Below, piece by piece: positions 1 through 8,808 of a stretch of 10,351 bases of DNA. How positions within the stretch are numbered: the stretch's first letter is position 1; every line of letters starts with the position of its first letter. The stretch is from Beijerinckiaceae bacterium (GTDB lineage Bacteria; Pseudomonadota; Alphaproteobacteria; Rhizobiales; Beijerinckiaceae): contig DAIESR010000394.1 of NCBI GenBank assembly GCA_027346205.1, positions 1 to 10,351 of the forward strand. The letters run 5' to 3'. Under the pieces are notes generated by a model. It did no database searches and was not told where the DNA came from. It saw nothing but the letters and a program-made list of their open reading frames with translations. Both the position numbers and the translations under genes were made by a program.

Positions 1-135
1 GTCATTGGCCCCGAAGTTGCGGAAGATGTCGCCAATCCCCCAAAATCCGAAGGCGAGGATGAGCATGCCCATCACTATGCCCATGATGATGCGGCCGATC
101 CAATTCTGCGAGGCGGCGCGCATGGCGTCGAGCAT
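1..135 (-). CDS. ppiD: PpiD-like peptidyl-prolyl isomerase / SurA N-terminal domain protein, N-terminal fragment
   Basis: Only the first 45 codons are inside the window; the gene runs off the left edge. The visible protein begins MLDAMRAASQNWIGRI, has one hydrophobic membrane anchor at about residues 16-34 (MGIVMGMLILAFGFWGIGD), and then DIFRNFG. This is the usual N-terminus of alphaproteobacterial PpiD/SurA-N proteins, which are inner-membrane-anchored periplasmic folding factors with a parvulin domain. The parvulin domain lies outside the window, so the assignment rests on the anchor, the flanking motif and the neighbour: ppiD beside tpiA is a common alphaproteobacterial arrangement. The start at 135 is preceded by GGAG about ten bases upstream; an internal ATG at codon 5 is a less likely alternative. 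The gene is divergent from tpiA across 188 bp, in which I see no convincing promoter boxes, only a weak CCTCT/AGAGG hairpin at 261-276. Confidence 0.8.
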   Translation of the reverse strand, partial: MLDAMRAASQNWIGRIIMGIVMGMLILAFGFWGIGDIFRNFGAND

Positions 136-323
136 GATCAAACGTCTCCAACGGTGGAACCTGCGCCAAATCCAGGCTGCGCGGGCGGACTATAGGGAGC
201 GGCTTTCCACCATGCAACGGCGGCTCTTCGCGCGAGCCTGTCCCAATCCTTCACGCTCTACCTCTTTGCTGAGAGGGCCCACAATGCTAACGCAGTCGCC
301 GTGAAGCAGAACAGGATTTGAGA

Positions 324-1097
324 ATGCCGCAGACACGCAGGCCGCTCCTTGCGGGCAATTGGAAGATGAACGGACTCGCCGCGAGTCTTGCCGAGATCGC
401 AGCGATTCGCGATGCCGTCGCCGACGGGGCCGCTGGTGTCGCCGAGATCGTGCTCTGTCCTCCGGCGACCTTGCTCATGGCTGCGGCGAAACTCTGCGAA
501 GGCTCGGCGGTGGGGCTCGGCGGACAGGATTGCCATACCGAGCCCAATGGCGCGCATACCGGCGATATAGCAGCGGAAATGCTGAAGGATGCCGGCGCGT
601 CTCATGTGATCGTCGGGCATTCCGAGCGGCGGGCCGATCATGCCGAAACGGATTCTATGGTGCGCACAAAGGCGGCGGCCGGTCTGCGGGCTGGGCTGAC
701 GATTATCCTCTGCGTCGGCGAGACCCGCGCCCAACGGGAGGCGGGAGAGGCCTTGCCCGTGGTCGGCGCCCAGCTCGCCGGTTCATTGCCGCCGGACATG
801 CCCCCCGAGCGGTTGGTCGTCGCCTATGAGCCGGTCTGGGCGATCGGTACAGGGTTGACCCCGACGCCGGATGATGTCGCCGCCATGCATGGCTTTTTGA
901 GGGGCCAACTGGAGCGTCACCTTGCCGGTGGAGCGGCGGCTGTGCGCATCCTTTACGGCGGCTCGGTCAAACCTGCCAATGCGGCCGAACTTTTGAGTGT
1001 TGCGGATGTGGACGGTGCCCTTGTCGGCGGCGCCAGTCTCAAAGCGGCGGATTTTTTGGCGATTGGAAAATATTATGCCACGATCGCCAAATCATGA
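324..1097 (+). CDS. tpiA: Triose-phosphate isomerase
   Basis: Cytoplasmic glycolytic enzyme that interconverts dihydroxyacetone phosphate and glyceraldehyde-3-phosphate. The 257-residue product has the normal length for the family and every key element of the TIM barrel: GNWKMN at 11-16 with Asn12 and Lys14, the catalytic histidine in VGHSERR (His99), the general base in [11 protein letters not shown] (Glu169, followed by flexible loop 6), and the phosphate-binding segments YGGSV (211-215) and GGASL (235-239). The ATG at 324 is chosen because AGGA lies eight bases upstream; a TTG two codons earlier (318) is in frame but has no properly spaced ribosome site. No residues are missing and codon use matches the neighbours. 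In many alphaproteobacteria tpiA is followed by secG; here a minus-strand flavoprotein gene is inserted between them. Confidence 0.98.
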   Translation: MPQTRRPLLAGNWKMNGLAASLAEIAAIRDAVADGAAGVAEIVLCPPATLLMAAAKLCEGSAVGLGGQDCHTEPNGAHTGDIAAEMLKDAGASHVIVGHSERRADHAETDSMVRTKAAAGLRAGLTIILCVGETRAQREAGEALPVVGAQLAGSLPPDMPPERLVVAYEPVWAIGTGLTPTPDDVAAMHGFLRGQLERHLAGGAAAVRILYGGSVKPANAAELLSVADVDGALVGGASLKAADFLAIGKYYATIAKS

Positions 1098-1160
1098 GAG
1101 CTACGCGACTATTCGGCCACCATATAACATAATTAAAGCAGCGCCTTAAGAAAGCATCAC

Positions 1161-1182
1161 ACCATTTTGATAAATAAATGGT
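1161..1182. terminator. Weak AT-rich hairpin between convergent genes
   Basis: The arms ACCATTT (1161-1167) and AAATGGT (1176-1182) are perfectly complementary around an 8-base loop. The hairpin lies in the 111-bp gap between the convergent ends of tpiA and the minus-strand flavoprotein gene, where a bidirectional terminator would be expected. The stem is short and AT-rich and lacks a clear U tract on either strand, so the call is tentative. Confidence 0.2.
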
Positions 1183-1208
1183 CGTGGTTTACTTGATTGG
1201 CTTCATCA

Positions 1209-1781
1209 CTATTCCCCAACCTTTTCGTCCGCCTCGACAAGGCCGGTCGGAAAGCCATCGATGCTGACGAGATTATGGGCGCGGCGATAGGCAGCCAGAC
1301 CCTCTTCGCCCTTCTTTTCCGCCCAATGCGTCAAGCCCGGCCGATCGCCTGCAAAGCCGAGGAAAGGCACGGCATAGCCACAGGAGGTCTGCACACGCTC
1401 CACGTCGAGCACGACCATCTGCCGGGCCCCGGAGGGTTCTGAGTCGGCGAAGTCCCGAGCCAGAGTTTCGGCATATTCGGCACTGCCGCGCCGCAGGGCG
1501 TGGCCATGACCGTAAAGGCGCAGGATCAGCGGCGCTCCCTCGAAGGCGCAGAACATCAAGGTGAGGCGCCCGTCGGCCAGGAGATGCGCAGCTGTCTCAT
1601 TGCCGCTGCCGGTCAGATCGAGATAGACGACGCGGTTGCTGCCGATGATCCGGAGACTGTCGAGCCCCTTGGGTGAGAGGTTGATATGACCCGTGGCGGC
1701 AGCCGAGGCGACGAGGAATATATGTTGGCGCAGAATGAATTCGCGATGTGTGGGCTCTATTCTCGTGAACTGGTCGGCCAA
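1209..1781 (-). CDS. Pyridoxamine 5'-phosphate oxidase-related (FMN-binding split-barrel) protein
   Basis: A 190-residue member of the PNPOx-like split-barrel flavoproteins, which bind FMN or related flavins in the cytoplasm; the substrate of this subfamily is not known to me. Visible conserved blocks are NLSPKG (34-39), LTGSGNETAAHL (57-68), MFCAFEG (76-82), LRLYG (87-91), QTSCGYAVPF (131-140), WAEKKG (153-158) and SIDGFPTGL (173-181), all typical of the widespread bacterial 'pyridoxamine 5'-phosphate oxidase family protein'. It is unlikely to be the biosynthetic PdxH, whose sequence motifs differ. The start is a TTG at 1781: a strong GAGGAG lies seven bases upstream and a TGA in frame two codons before it excludes any longer product. 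An ATG seven bases upstream (1788) is in another frame. The gene is convergent with tpiA and divergent from secG. Confidence 0.88.
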   Translation of the reverse strand: MADQFTRIEPTHREFILRQHIFLVASAAATGHINLSPKGLDSLRIIGSNRVVYLDLTGSGNETAAHLLADGRLTLMFCAFEGAPLILRLYGHGHALRRGSAEYAETLARDFADSEPSGARQMVVLDVERVQTSCGYAVPFLGFAGDRPGLTHWAEKKGEEGLAAYRRAHNLVSIDGFPTGLVEADEKVGE

Positions 1782-2120
1782 GCGTCATCTCCTCGAGAGC
1801 ATCAGACCCGCGGGTGGGAACCGGCTGCGGGACAAATCTGATGCGAAAACAAAAGACAAGAGCGGCAGCACCGATTCCATTTGAATGTTCGCCGTTCGAG
1901 AGCTGCTCATAGGGACTGTCGAAACACGGCATGATCATGCAAAAACACCAGTGTAAAGGCAATTTCCTGGGCGTCGTTCCGGAACGGCCTGCCAAGATCG
2001 TGATCTTGGCCGCCACGGGAGGCAATATTTGAGCGATCGTCTAGTCAGACGGCGTGGCGCGGTATAAGAGCGGGGCTTCGAGGGCGCAGGGCAGAATTCA
2101 GAGAAGGCAACCGGCAGAGC
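1782..2120. other. Gene-free divergent region between the flavoprotein gene and secG
   Basis: This 339-bp stretch separates two divergent genes. I see no credible coding sequence; open frames through it have no domain resemblance and weak or absent start signals. It must hold promoters for both genes, but no clear -35/-10 pair stands out. TATAAG at 2063-2068 could be a -10 for secG, but nothing like a -35 lies 16-18 bp upstream of it. The main structure is a group of three perfect palindromes at 1929-2010, described separately, plus a small CGTCT/AGACG hairpin at 2038-2051. Confidence 0.6.
1929..2010. promoter_or_regulatory. Cluster of three perfect palindromes upstream of secG
   Basis: Three exact dyads occur within 82 bp: GCATGATCATGC (1929-1940), CGTTCCGGAACG (1975-1986) and GCCAAGATC-GT-GATCTTGGC (1991-2010, nine-base arms and a two-base centre). 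The last two are separated by four bases. They sit about 110-190 bp upstream of secG and 150-230 bp upstream of the minus-strand flavoprotein gene, which suits operators for a dimeric regulator. The two-base centre of the longest one argues for protein binding rather than a simple terminator, and no U tract follows. Binding is inferred from symmetry only; the three sequences are not copies of one another. Confidence 0.35.
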
Positions 2121-2501
2121 ATGCAGACCGTTCTGATCGTCATTCATCTCATGGTCGTGATCGCGCTCGTCTGCGTGGTCCTGTTGCAACGTTCGGAAGG
2201 TGGCGCATTGGGGATCGGCGGCGGCGGTTTCATGACCGGCCGCGGTCAGGCCAATGTGCTGACCCGCGCCACGGCCATCCTGGCAGCGCTGTTTTTCCTC
2301 ACCTCTCTAGGCCTGACACTTCTCGCCAATTGGACGGGCGCGCCCAAATCGATTCTACAAGGCGTCATACCACCCGCAACAACCAGCGGTCCGGCAAGTG
2401 CGCCGGCAGGCAAGGGTGATTTGCTCGACCACTCAAGAAGATGGAGAAGCAACGGCAGGCGCCGCAAGGCGCCCCCGCGCAAGCACCAAGCCCAGCGCTG
2501 A
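2121..2501 (+). CDS. secG: Preprotein translocase subunit SecG (C-terminal tail frameshifted)
   Basis: Small inner-membrane subunit of the SecYEG channel, which assists SecA-driven protein export. The protein has the SecG plan: a first membrane segment at about 2-22, the conserved cytoplasmic loop LLQRSEGGALGIGGGG (21-36), a second membrane segment at about 50-70, and a low-complexity tail. As read, it ends at 126 residues with a strongly basic tail that starts at His104 (HSRRWRSNGRRRK). One base earlier or later the frame encodes LKKMEKQRQAPQGAPAQAPS and continues to tandem TAA stops at 2525-2530, the kind of tail expected in alphaproteobacterial SecG. A single base therefore seems to be missing near 2430-2432; restoring it would give about 135 residues. 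The membrane core is intact, so function may survive. The ribosome site is weak (GAGAAGG about 13 bases before ATG). Confidence 0.92.
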   Translation: MQTVLIVIHLMVVIALVCVVLLQRSEGGALGIGGGGFMTGRGQANVLTRATAILAALFFLTSLGLTLLANWTGAPKSILQGVIPPATTSGPASAPAGKGDLLDHSRRWRSNGRRRKAPPRKHQAQR

Positions 2502-2548
2502 CCCTGCCGCAAGTACCGCATCCCTAATAATAGCCAATGACCTAGCAA

Positions 2549-2776
2549 ATGAACGAAATCCATTTTACCCATCCGACGGGCCCCGAGATGACACGATGGG
2601 TCGATGCATTTGTCCTTGCCGCCGCCTTCCTGCCGCCGCCGCCGGCGGGTACGGAGATTCTCGATTTCGGCACGGTGAAGTGCAAGGATTTTCCGGTGAG
2701 CAGCAAAGAGACCATCGGCTATACGCTCGCCTGGCTCGACGGCTATTACCGGGACGAGGAGCTGTTCGGCAAGTGA
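2549..2776 (+). pseudogene. Truncated HdeA/HdeB-like periplasmic protein, probably broken
   Basis: The 75-residue frame contains a hydrophobic segment resembling a signal peptide (best read from the internal ATG at 2588: MTRWVDAFVLAAAFL) followed by TVKCKDF at 42-48 and ETIGYTLAWLDGYYRDEE at 54-71. This pattern resembles HdeA/HdeB-family small periplasmic proteins, in which a Cys near the start pairs with a second Cys near the end; some members are acid-stress chaperones. Here TGA at 2774 stops the frame before any second Cys. The same frame is open beyond the TGA and reaches a Cys at codon 84 and a TAA at 2849-2851, giving about 99 residues, close to the family length; this would fit a nonsense mutation. 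Neither candidate start has a good ribosome site and the signal cleavage region is atypical. A short functional protein cannot be excluded. The gene lies between secG and pyrG on the same strand. Confidence 0.5.
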
Positions 2777-2883
2777 GTACGGGATCGAACAGTGCAGTGC
2801 GGCATGGATCGCAGCACCGATCGCATGTGGATGAAGGCCGGCGCTCGATAAATTTTCTCCCCGTGGCAAGCGAAAAAGAGTAA

Positions 2884-4524
<1,641 letters not shown>

Positions 4525-4557
4525 GGTAGTTTTCAAACCATCGAAGGACAGGGAGCT

Positions 4558-5430
4558 GTGACACGCTCAGCCGATCGGGATGGCGGGGTCACCGTGGGCC
4601 GTGGCGATGCAGCTGTGACCTTCGCTGCCTCCTTGCCTTTCGTTCTCATCGCTGGGCCCTGCGCGATGGAAAGCCGTGCCCATGCGCTGGAAATGGCGGG
4701 AGCGCTCAAGGACATTGCGCACGGCTTGGGCCTAGGTCTCGTCTTCAAGACATCTTTCGACAAGGCGAACCGCACCTCTGCCGCGAGTGGACGTGGCCTC
4801 GGGTTCAAAGAGGCACTGCCGGTCTTCGCGGAGATCAAAGAAACGCTCTCTCTGCCGGTGACCACGGATGTGCATGAGACGATTCAATGCGCGGCGGTGG
4901 CCGAAGTCGTCGACCTTATTCAGATCCCGGCCTTTCTCTGCCGGCAGACTGATCTGCTCCTCGCCGCCGCAGCGACGGGGCTACCGATCAACATCAAAAA
5001 GGGCCAGTTTCTGGCGCCTTGGGACATGCTCCATGCGGTCGAAAAAATCCGCAGCGTCGGCAATCCTTCCGTGCTGGTGACGGAGCGCGGCACGAGCTTC
5101 GGTTATAATGCGCTCGTCGTCGATCTCCGGTCTCTGCCGATTCTGGCTGAGACGACCGGCGCGCCGGTCATTTTCGACGCGACCCACAGTGTCCAGGAGC
5201 CGGGCGGGCAGGGCGCGGTTTCGGGTGGCGAGCGGCGTTTCGTGCCGGTGCTGGCCCGCGCCGCCGTGGCGGTCGGAATCGCCGGCCTCTTCATAGAGAC
5301 GCATCAGGATCCTGACCGCGCCATCTCCGACGGCGCCAACATGATCGCGCTGAAAGAACTGCCGGCGCTTCTCGCAGAGCTACAAGCCTATGATCAGCTC
5401 ACCAAGATGCGGCAGGCGGCCGATCGATAA
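4558..5430 (+). CDS. kdsA: 3-deoxy-8-phosphooctulonate synthase (Kdo-8-P synthase), metal-dependent type
   Basis: Condenses phosphoenolpyruvate with arabinose-5-phosphate to Kdo-8-phosphate in the cytoplasm, a committed step toward the lipopolysaccharide inner core. The 290-residue barrel protein shows LIAGPCAMES (30-39), KTSFDKANRTS (64-74), TDVHE (103-107), IPAFLCRQTDLL (123-134), INIKKGQFLAPWDM (144-157), TERGTSFGYNALVVDLRSLP (175-194) and FDATHSVQEPGG (206-217). The putative metal ligands are all present: Cys35, His210, Glu247 and Asp258, in the spacing known for the metal-dependent Aquifex-type enzymes; the metal-independent type has Asn in place of that Cys. The GTG start at 4558 is supported by AAGGA nine bases upstream, and the next in-frame Met is already inside the active-site loop (Met37). 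The last 32 bases overlap the tail of a minus-strand gene. Confidence 0.97.
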   Translation: MTRSADRDGGVTVGRGDAAVTFAASLPFVLIAGPCAMESRAHALEMAGALKDIAHGLGLGLVFKTSFDKANRTSAASGRGLGFKEALPVFAEIKETLSLPVTTDVHETIQCAAVAEVVDLIQIPAFLCRQTDLLLAAAATGLPINIKKGQFLAPWDMLHAVEKIRSVGNPSVLVTERGTSFGYNALVVDLRSLPILAETTGAPVIFDATHSVQEPGGQGAVSGGERRFVPVLARAAVAVGIAGLFIETHQDPDRAISDGANMIALKELPALLAELQAYDQLTKMRQAADR

Positions 5431-5692
5431 ACAACAATAGCGGGATCGGCATGACGTCGGGCACCGCCGCCGCGCGGGAATCCATCGAAATCCGATCCTT
5501 CCGCTCGCGGCAGAGCGCATAGATCCGCGTTCCCGGCCGATAGCCATAGGATTGGCAGAGCGCATCGTTCCGCGCCGCGACGCCGGGAAATTCCCGCATG
5601 GGCGGGAATTCGCCGAAACCCGTGAGCCCGACAAAGCAGGCAAGGGCGGCGCAGCACGTGACGAGACGGTTGAGGGCGGGAGATTTCAACAT
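5399..5692 (-). CDS. Small exported cysteine-containing protein of unknown function
   Basis: A 97-residue protein that I cannot assign to a characterised family. From the ATG at 5692 it has a short basic start (MLKSPALNRLV), a hydrophobic stretch with three cysteines (TCCAALACFVGLTGFG, about 12-27) that could be a signal peptide or an atypical lipoprotein signal, and then a block CQSYGYRPGTRIYALCRERKD (about 46-66). The spacing of C, YGY, PGT and C resembles many small Rhizobiales envelope proteins, which is the main reason to accept it as a gene. The C-terminus is Pro- and Leu-rich. AGG lies seven bases before the ATG; a TTG start at 5731 would place odd residues before the signal, so it was not chosen. 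It is convergent with kdsA and overlaps its last 32 bases, and lies downstream of queF on the same strand. Confidence 0.6.
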   Translation of the reverse strand: MLKSPALNRLVTCCAALACFVGLTGFGEFPPMREFPGVAARNDALCQSYGYRPGTRIYALCRERKDRISMDSRAAAVPDVMPIPLLLFIDRPPAASW

Positions 5693-5708
5693 AGCGAAGC
5701 CTAAAACG

Positions 5709-5727
5709 CTTTCGGCGCGGCCGAAAG
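5709..5727 (-). terminator. GC-rich hairpin after queF
   Basis: The arms CTTTCGG (5709-5715) and CCGAAAG (5721-5727) form a perfect 7-bp stem around a 5-base loop. On the minus strand it lies 27 bases beyond the queF stop and is followed by CGTTTTA, a short T-rich run, so it could terminate queF transcription. It also lies 16 bases upstream of the next minus-strand gene and could instead control its expression. Confidence 0.45.
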
Positions 5728-5754
5728 TCAAGCTGTCGTGAGATGAAGGCTCGA

Positions 5755-6228
5755 TTATCGTCCCCGATAAGGAGGCATGCCCTGGTCCGGCACCCAGATT
5801 CCCTCCGGCAAGCTGCCGATCTGCCAGAAGACGTCAATCGGCATGCCGCCGCGCGGATAGAAATAGGCGCCGATCCGGAACCAGCGCGGCGCGAGCAGCG
5901 CGACCAGATCCTTGCCGATCCGCAAGGTGCAGTCCTCATGGAAGGCGCCATGATTGCGGAAAGAGGCAAGATAGAGCTTCAGCGATTTCGATTCGACCAG
6001 CCAAGCGTCCGGCAGATAATCGATGATGATATGGGCGAAGTCGGGCTGGCCGGTGACCGGGCAGAGGCTGGTGAACTCCGGCACCGTAAACCGGGCGATA
6101 TAGTTCGAATCAGAATGCGGATTGGCGACGCGATCGAGCCTCGCTTCGTCCGGCGATGCTGGAAGCGCGACTTTGCGGCCGAGAAGCGGCGTGTCGGGGG
6201 AGAGCAGATCTTTCGGGGTCTGAGCCAT
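5755..6228 (-). CDS. queF: NADPH-dependent 7-cyano-7-deazaguanine (preQ0) reductase
   Basis: Cytoplasmic enzyme that reduces the nitrile of preQ0 to the aminomethyl group of preQ1, the base later inserted into tRNA on the way to queuosine. At 157 residues it is the short, single-domain (type I) form related to GTP cyclohydrolase I folds. The nucleophilic cysteine is Cys56 in [13 protein letters not shown] with Asp63 behind it; the family motif ESKSLKLY (79-86) is followed by [13 protein letters not shown] (87-99), and the C-terminal [13 protein letters not shown] (124-136) is also typical. The ATG at 6228 fits the family N-terminus, although AGGA directly abuts it, closer than usual. The frame stays open upstream through the leader and across the antisense strand of eno, but I see no homology there; ATG 6354 (42 codons longer) lacks a ribosome site. 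The gene is divergent from eno. Confidence 0.95.
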   Translation of the reverse strand: MAQTPKDLLSPDTPLLGRKVALPASPDEARLDRVANPHSDSNYIARFTVPEFTSLCPVTGQPDFAHIIIDYLPDAWLVESKSLKLYLASFRNHGAFHEDCTLRIGKDLVALLAPRWFRIGAYFYPRGGMPIDVFWQIGSLPEGIWVPDQGMPPYRGR

Positions 6229-6250
6229 TCCTGGTGTCTGTACGAGGGGT

Positions 6251-6301
6251 ACCGGTAGCCGGTTTGCCTCAAGAGAGGCCGCCGCGTCAAATAAATGACG
6301 C
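6251..6301 (-). promoter_or_regulatory. Run of three small stem-loops in the queF leader
   Basis: Read on the minus strand toward queF, three inverted repeats follow one another: GCGTCA/TGACGC (6284-6301, six-base spacer), GCCTC/GAGGC (6266-6279, four-base loop) and ACCGG/CCGGT (6251-6263, three-base loop). They end 22 bases before the queF start. This could be a structured 5' leader, or the outer dyad could be an operator in the queF-eno divergent region. Each stem is only 5-6 bp, and I do not see the core of a known preQ1 riboswitch, so the regulatory role is inference. Confidence 0.3.
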
Positions 6302-6348
6302 AAGATGCGCCCTTTTGCTGCCTCCGCCGCTCTTTCTGTGGTCCATAA

Positions 6349-7740
<1,392 letters not shown>

Positions 7741-7765
7741 TCTTAAGCGGTCGCGAGCGACGGCC

Positions 7766-8071
7766 ATGGCGAATGAAAGAATGATCGTGCGCGTGCGGGT
7801 TCAGGGCCGCGTGCAAGGCGTCGGCTACCGTGCCTTCACTCAAATGGAAGCTATTGCCCGCAGCGTCACCGGCTGGGTAAGAAACCGCCGCAACGGCGAT
7901 GTCGAAGCGGTGTTCTCCGGCACGGTCGAGTCGGTCGAAGCTCTCTGCGCGATTTGTCGGCGCGGTCCGCCAAGCGCCTTCGTGCAGGCGCTGGAGATTA
8001 CCGCCGTCGATGCTTCAGCTTTGACAGAGGCGGGTTGGCAAGGCGGTTTTCAGCAGCTTGCGACTTTGTGA
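7766..8071 (+). CDS. acyP: Acylphosphatase
   Basis: Small cytoplasmic hydrolase of acyl phosphates such as 1,3-bisphosphoglycerate or carbamoyl phosphate in vitro; the cellular role in bacteria is poorly defined. The 101-residue protein has the family signature [13 protein letters not shown] (12-24) with catalytic Arg22, and [17 protein letters not shown] (36-52) with catalytic Asn40. Length and fold pattern are normal. The ATG at 7766 has no good ribosome site; an alternative ATG at 7781 (codon 6) would still leave the signature intact. It starts 25 bases after the eno stop on the same strand, so translation may depend on the eno transcript. An acylphosphatase directly after a glycolytic gene is suggestive but not proof of a metabolic link. 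Confidence 0.94.
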   Translation: MANERMIVRVRVQGRVQGVGYRAFTQMEAIARSVTGWVRNRRNGDVEAVFSGTVESVEALCAICRRGPPSAFVQALEITAVDASALTEAGWQGGFQQLATL

Positions 8072-8081
8072 GTCACCGCCG

Positions 8082-8093
8082 CCCGTTCGCGGG
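8082..8093. terminator. Short UUCG-loop hairpin between convergent genes
   Basis: CCCG-TTCG-CGGG forms a 4-bp GC stem capped by the very stable UUCG tetraloop. It lies in the 48-bp gap between the convergent acylphosphatase and response-regulator genes. No U tract follows on either strand, so its use as a terminator is only a possibility. Confidence 0.25.
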
Positions 8094-8119
8094 AAGATCA
8101 CGCTTGGCATGTCTGCCGC

Positions 8120-8512
8120 TTACTCCTCCTTGATGCCGAGTTCGCTGCGTAGCTTCGCCGTGAGTTCAGCGACATGAAAAGGCTTTTGCAGGATCGCACG
8201 ATTGGCGTAGTTGCGGGGAACACCAGCATTTCCATAACCCGTGGTGAAGATGAATGGCGTGCCGCGTGCCGCCAGCAAATCCGCGACCGGATCGATTTTT
8301 TGCGCGCCGATATTGACGTCTAAAAGCGCGATATCGATCGAGGTATTTTCGGCGAGAAGATCAAGCGCATCGGAGACTTGGTTCAGGCTCGCTACGACCT
8401 CAAAACCGAGTTCCGCCAGCATGTCGGAGAGCATCAAAGCAATCAATGGCTCATCTTCGACGATGAGAATCCGCGGCGGCGTCCTTTCTTTGTGTTCGGT
8501 TCCGCTCGCCAT
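8120..8512 (-). CDS. Single-domain response regulator (receiver only)
   Basis: A 130-residue CheY-like receiver without an output domain, so it probably acts by protein contact or phosphotransfer rather than by binding DNA. Visible receiver residues are the acidic pair Glu19/Asp20 in ILIVEDEP, the phosphoacceptor Asp65 in IALLDVN, Thr90 in FIFTTGYG and Lys110 in LQKPF; all are intact. The FIFTTGYG segment resembles the stand-alone receivers frequent in Rhizobiales, some of which act in stress signalling; that is a family-level comparison only. The ATG at 8512 is preceded by AGGCGG at suitable distance; a GTG two codons earlier (8518) lies too close to it. No histidine kinase is encoded nearby, so the partner is unknown. 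It is convergent with the acylphosphatase gene. Confidence 0.93.
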   Translation of the reverse strand: MASGTEHKERTPPRILIVEDEPLIALMLSDMLAELGFEVVASLNQVSDALDLLAENTSIDIALLDVNIGAQKIDPVADLLAARGTPFIFTTGYGNAGVPRNYANRAILQKPFHVAELTAKLRSELGIKEE

Positions 8513-8755
8513 CCCCACCGCCTATTCTTCGTGGTCCGAAAATATGAGCTTGCCGTGCTGTTACGCCGAAGTCCAGCCATTCATCTTCGTCGCGATATCA
8601 AGGATCGACGATGTCGGATTTCGATTCAAAATTTCATCATCATTTCATCATCGGGACCGGGGATGCCGTGAGCCGTGCACGGCCAAAACGCGCGTCTTCC
8701 AGTGATGCAGGAATGAAAGATCCGCCCCCGCATTTCGAGCGGCATCGGACACATT
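8513..8755. other. Non-coding stretch upstream of the response regulator
   Basis: Together with the repeats at 8756-8896 this makes a 405-bp stretch without a gene. Frames through it have no recognisable domains. It should hold the minus-strand promoter of the response regulator, but I find no clear promoter boxes and no GGAAC-type general-stress promoter. The only clear structure is the 11-bp tandem repeat at 8631-8652. Confidence 0.55.
8631..8652. repeat. Perfect tandem duplication of an 11-bp unit
   Basis: ATTTCATCATC occurs twice head to tail (8631-8641 and 8642-8652) with no mismatch. The unit is about one helical turn, and it lies 119-140 bp upstream of the response-regulator start, a spacing that would suit tandem binding of a regulator on one DNA face. 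It could equally be a slippage product. Confidence 0.5.
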
Positions 8756-8795
8756 AGAGCCGATCTCGATCCATGTGATGGGTCAAATCGGCTCT
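8756..8795. repeat. Hairpin element with AGAGCCGAT arms
   Basis: Perfect 9-bp arms AGAGCCGAT (8756-8764) and ATCGGCTCT (8787-8795) enclose 22 bases that contain a further GATCC/GGGTC pairing with one wobble. It has the look of a dispersed palindromic intergenic repeat of Rhizobiales. It lies immediately next to the larger palindromic element at 8809-8896. Confidence 0.6.
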
Positions 8796-8808
8796 GTATC
8801 AAACAATG

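Noticed and set aside
1133..1149. TTAA-N9-TTAA resembling a CtrA binding site
   Set aside because: The CtrA consensus needs a 7-base gap; here it is nine, and the site lies between convergent gene ends, not in a promoter.
1975..2002. GGAAC in both orientations as a general-stress (EcfG-type) promoter
   Set aside because: No matching cGTT-like -10 lies 16-17 bases downstream on either strand; the GGAAC is explained by the palindrome.
2029..2068. TTGAGC ... TATAAG as a secG promoter
   Set aside because: The gap between the two boxes is 28 bp, far too long for a sigma-70 promoter.
2418..2445. Programmed ribosomal frameshifting in secG
   Set aside because: No slippery heptamer and no obvious stimulatory stem-loop near the shift; a plain one-base deletion explains the pattern better.
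8241..8705. Plus-strand frame antisense to the response regulator and extending upstream
   Set aside because: It overlaps a clear receiver gene on the opposite strand, has no recognisable domain and no ribosome site.
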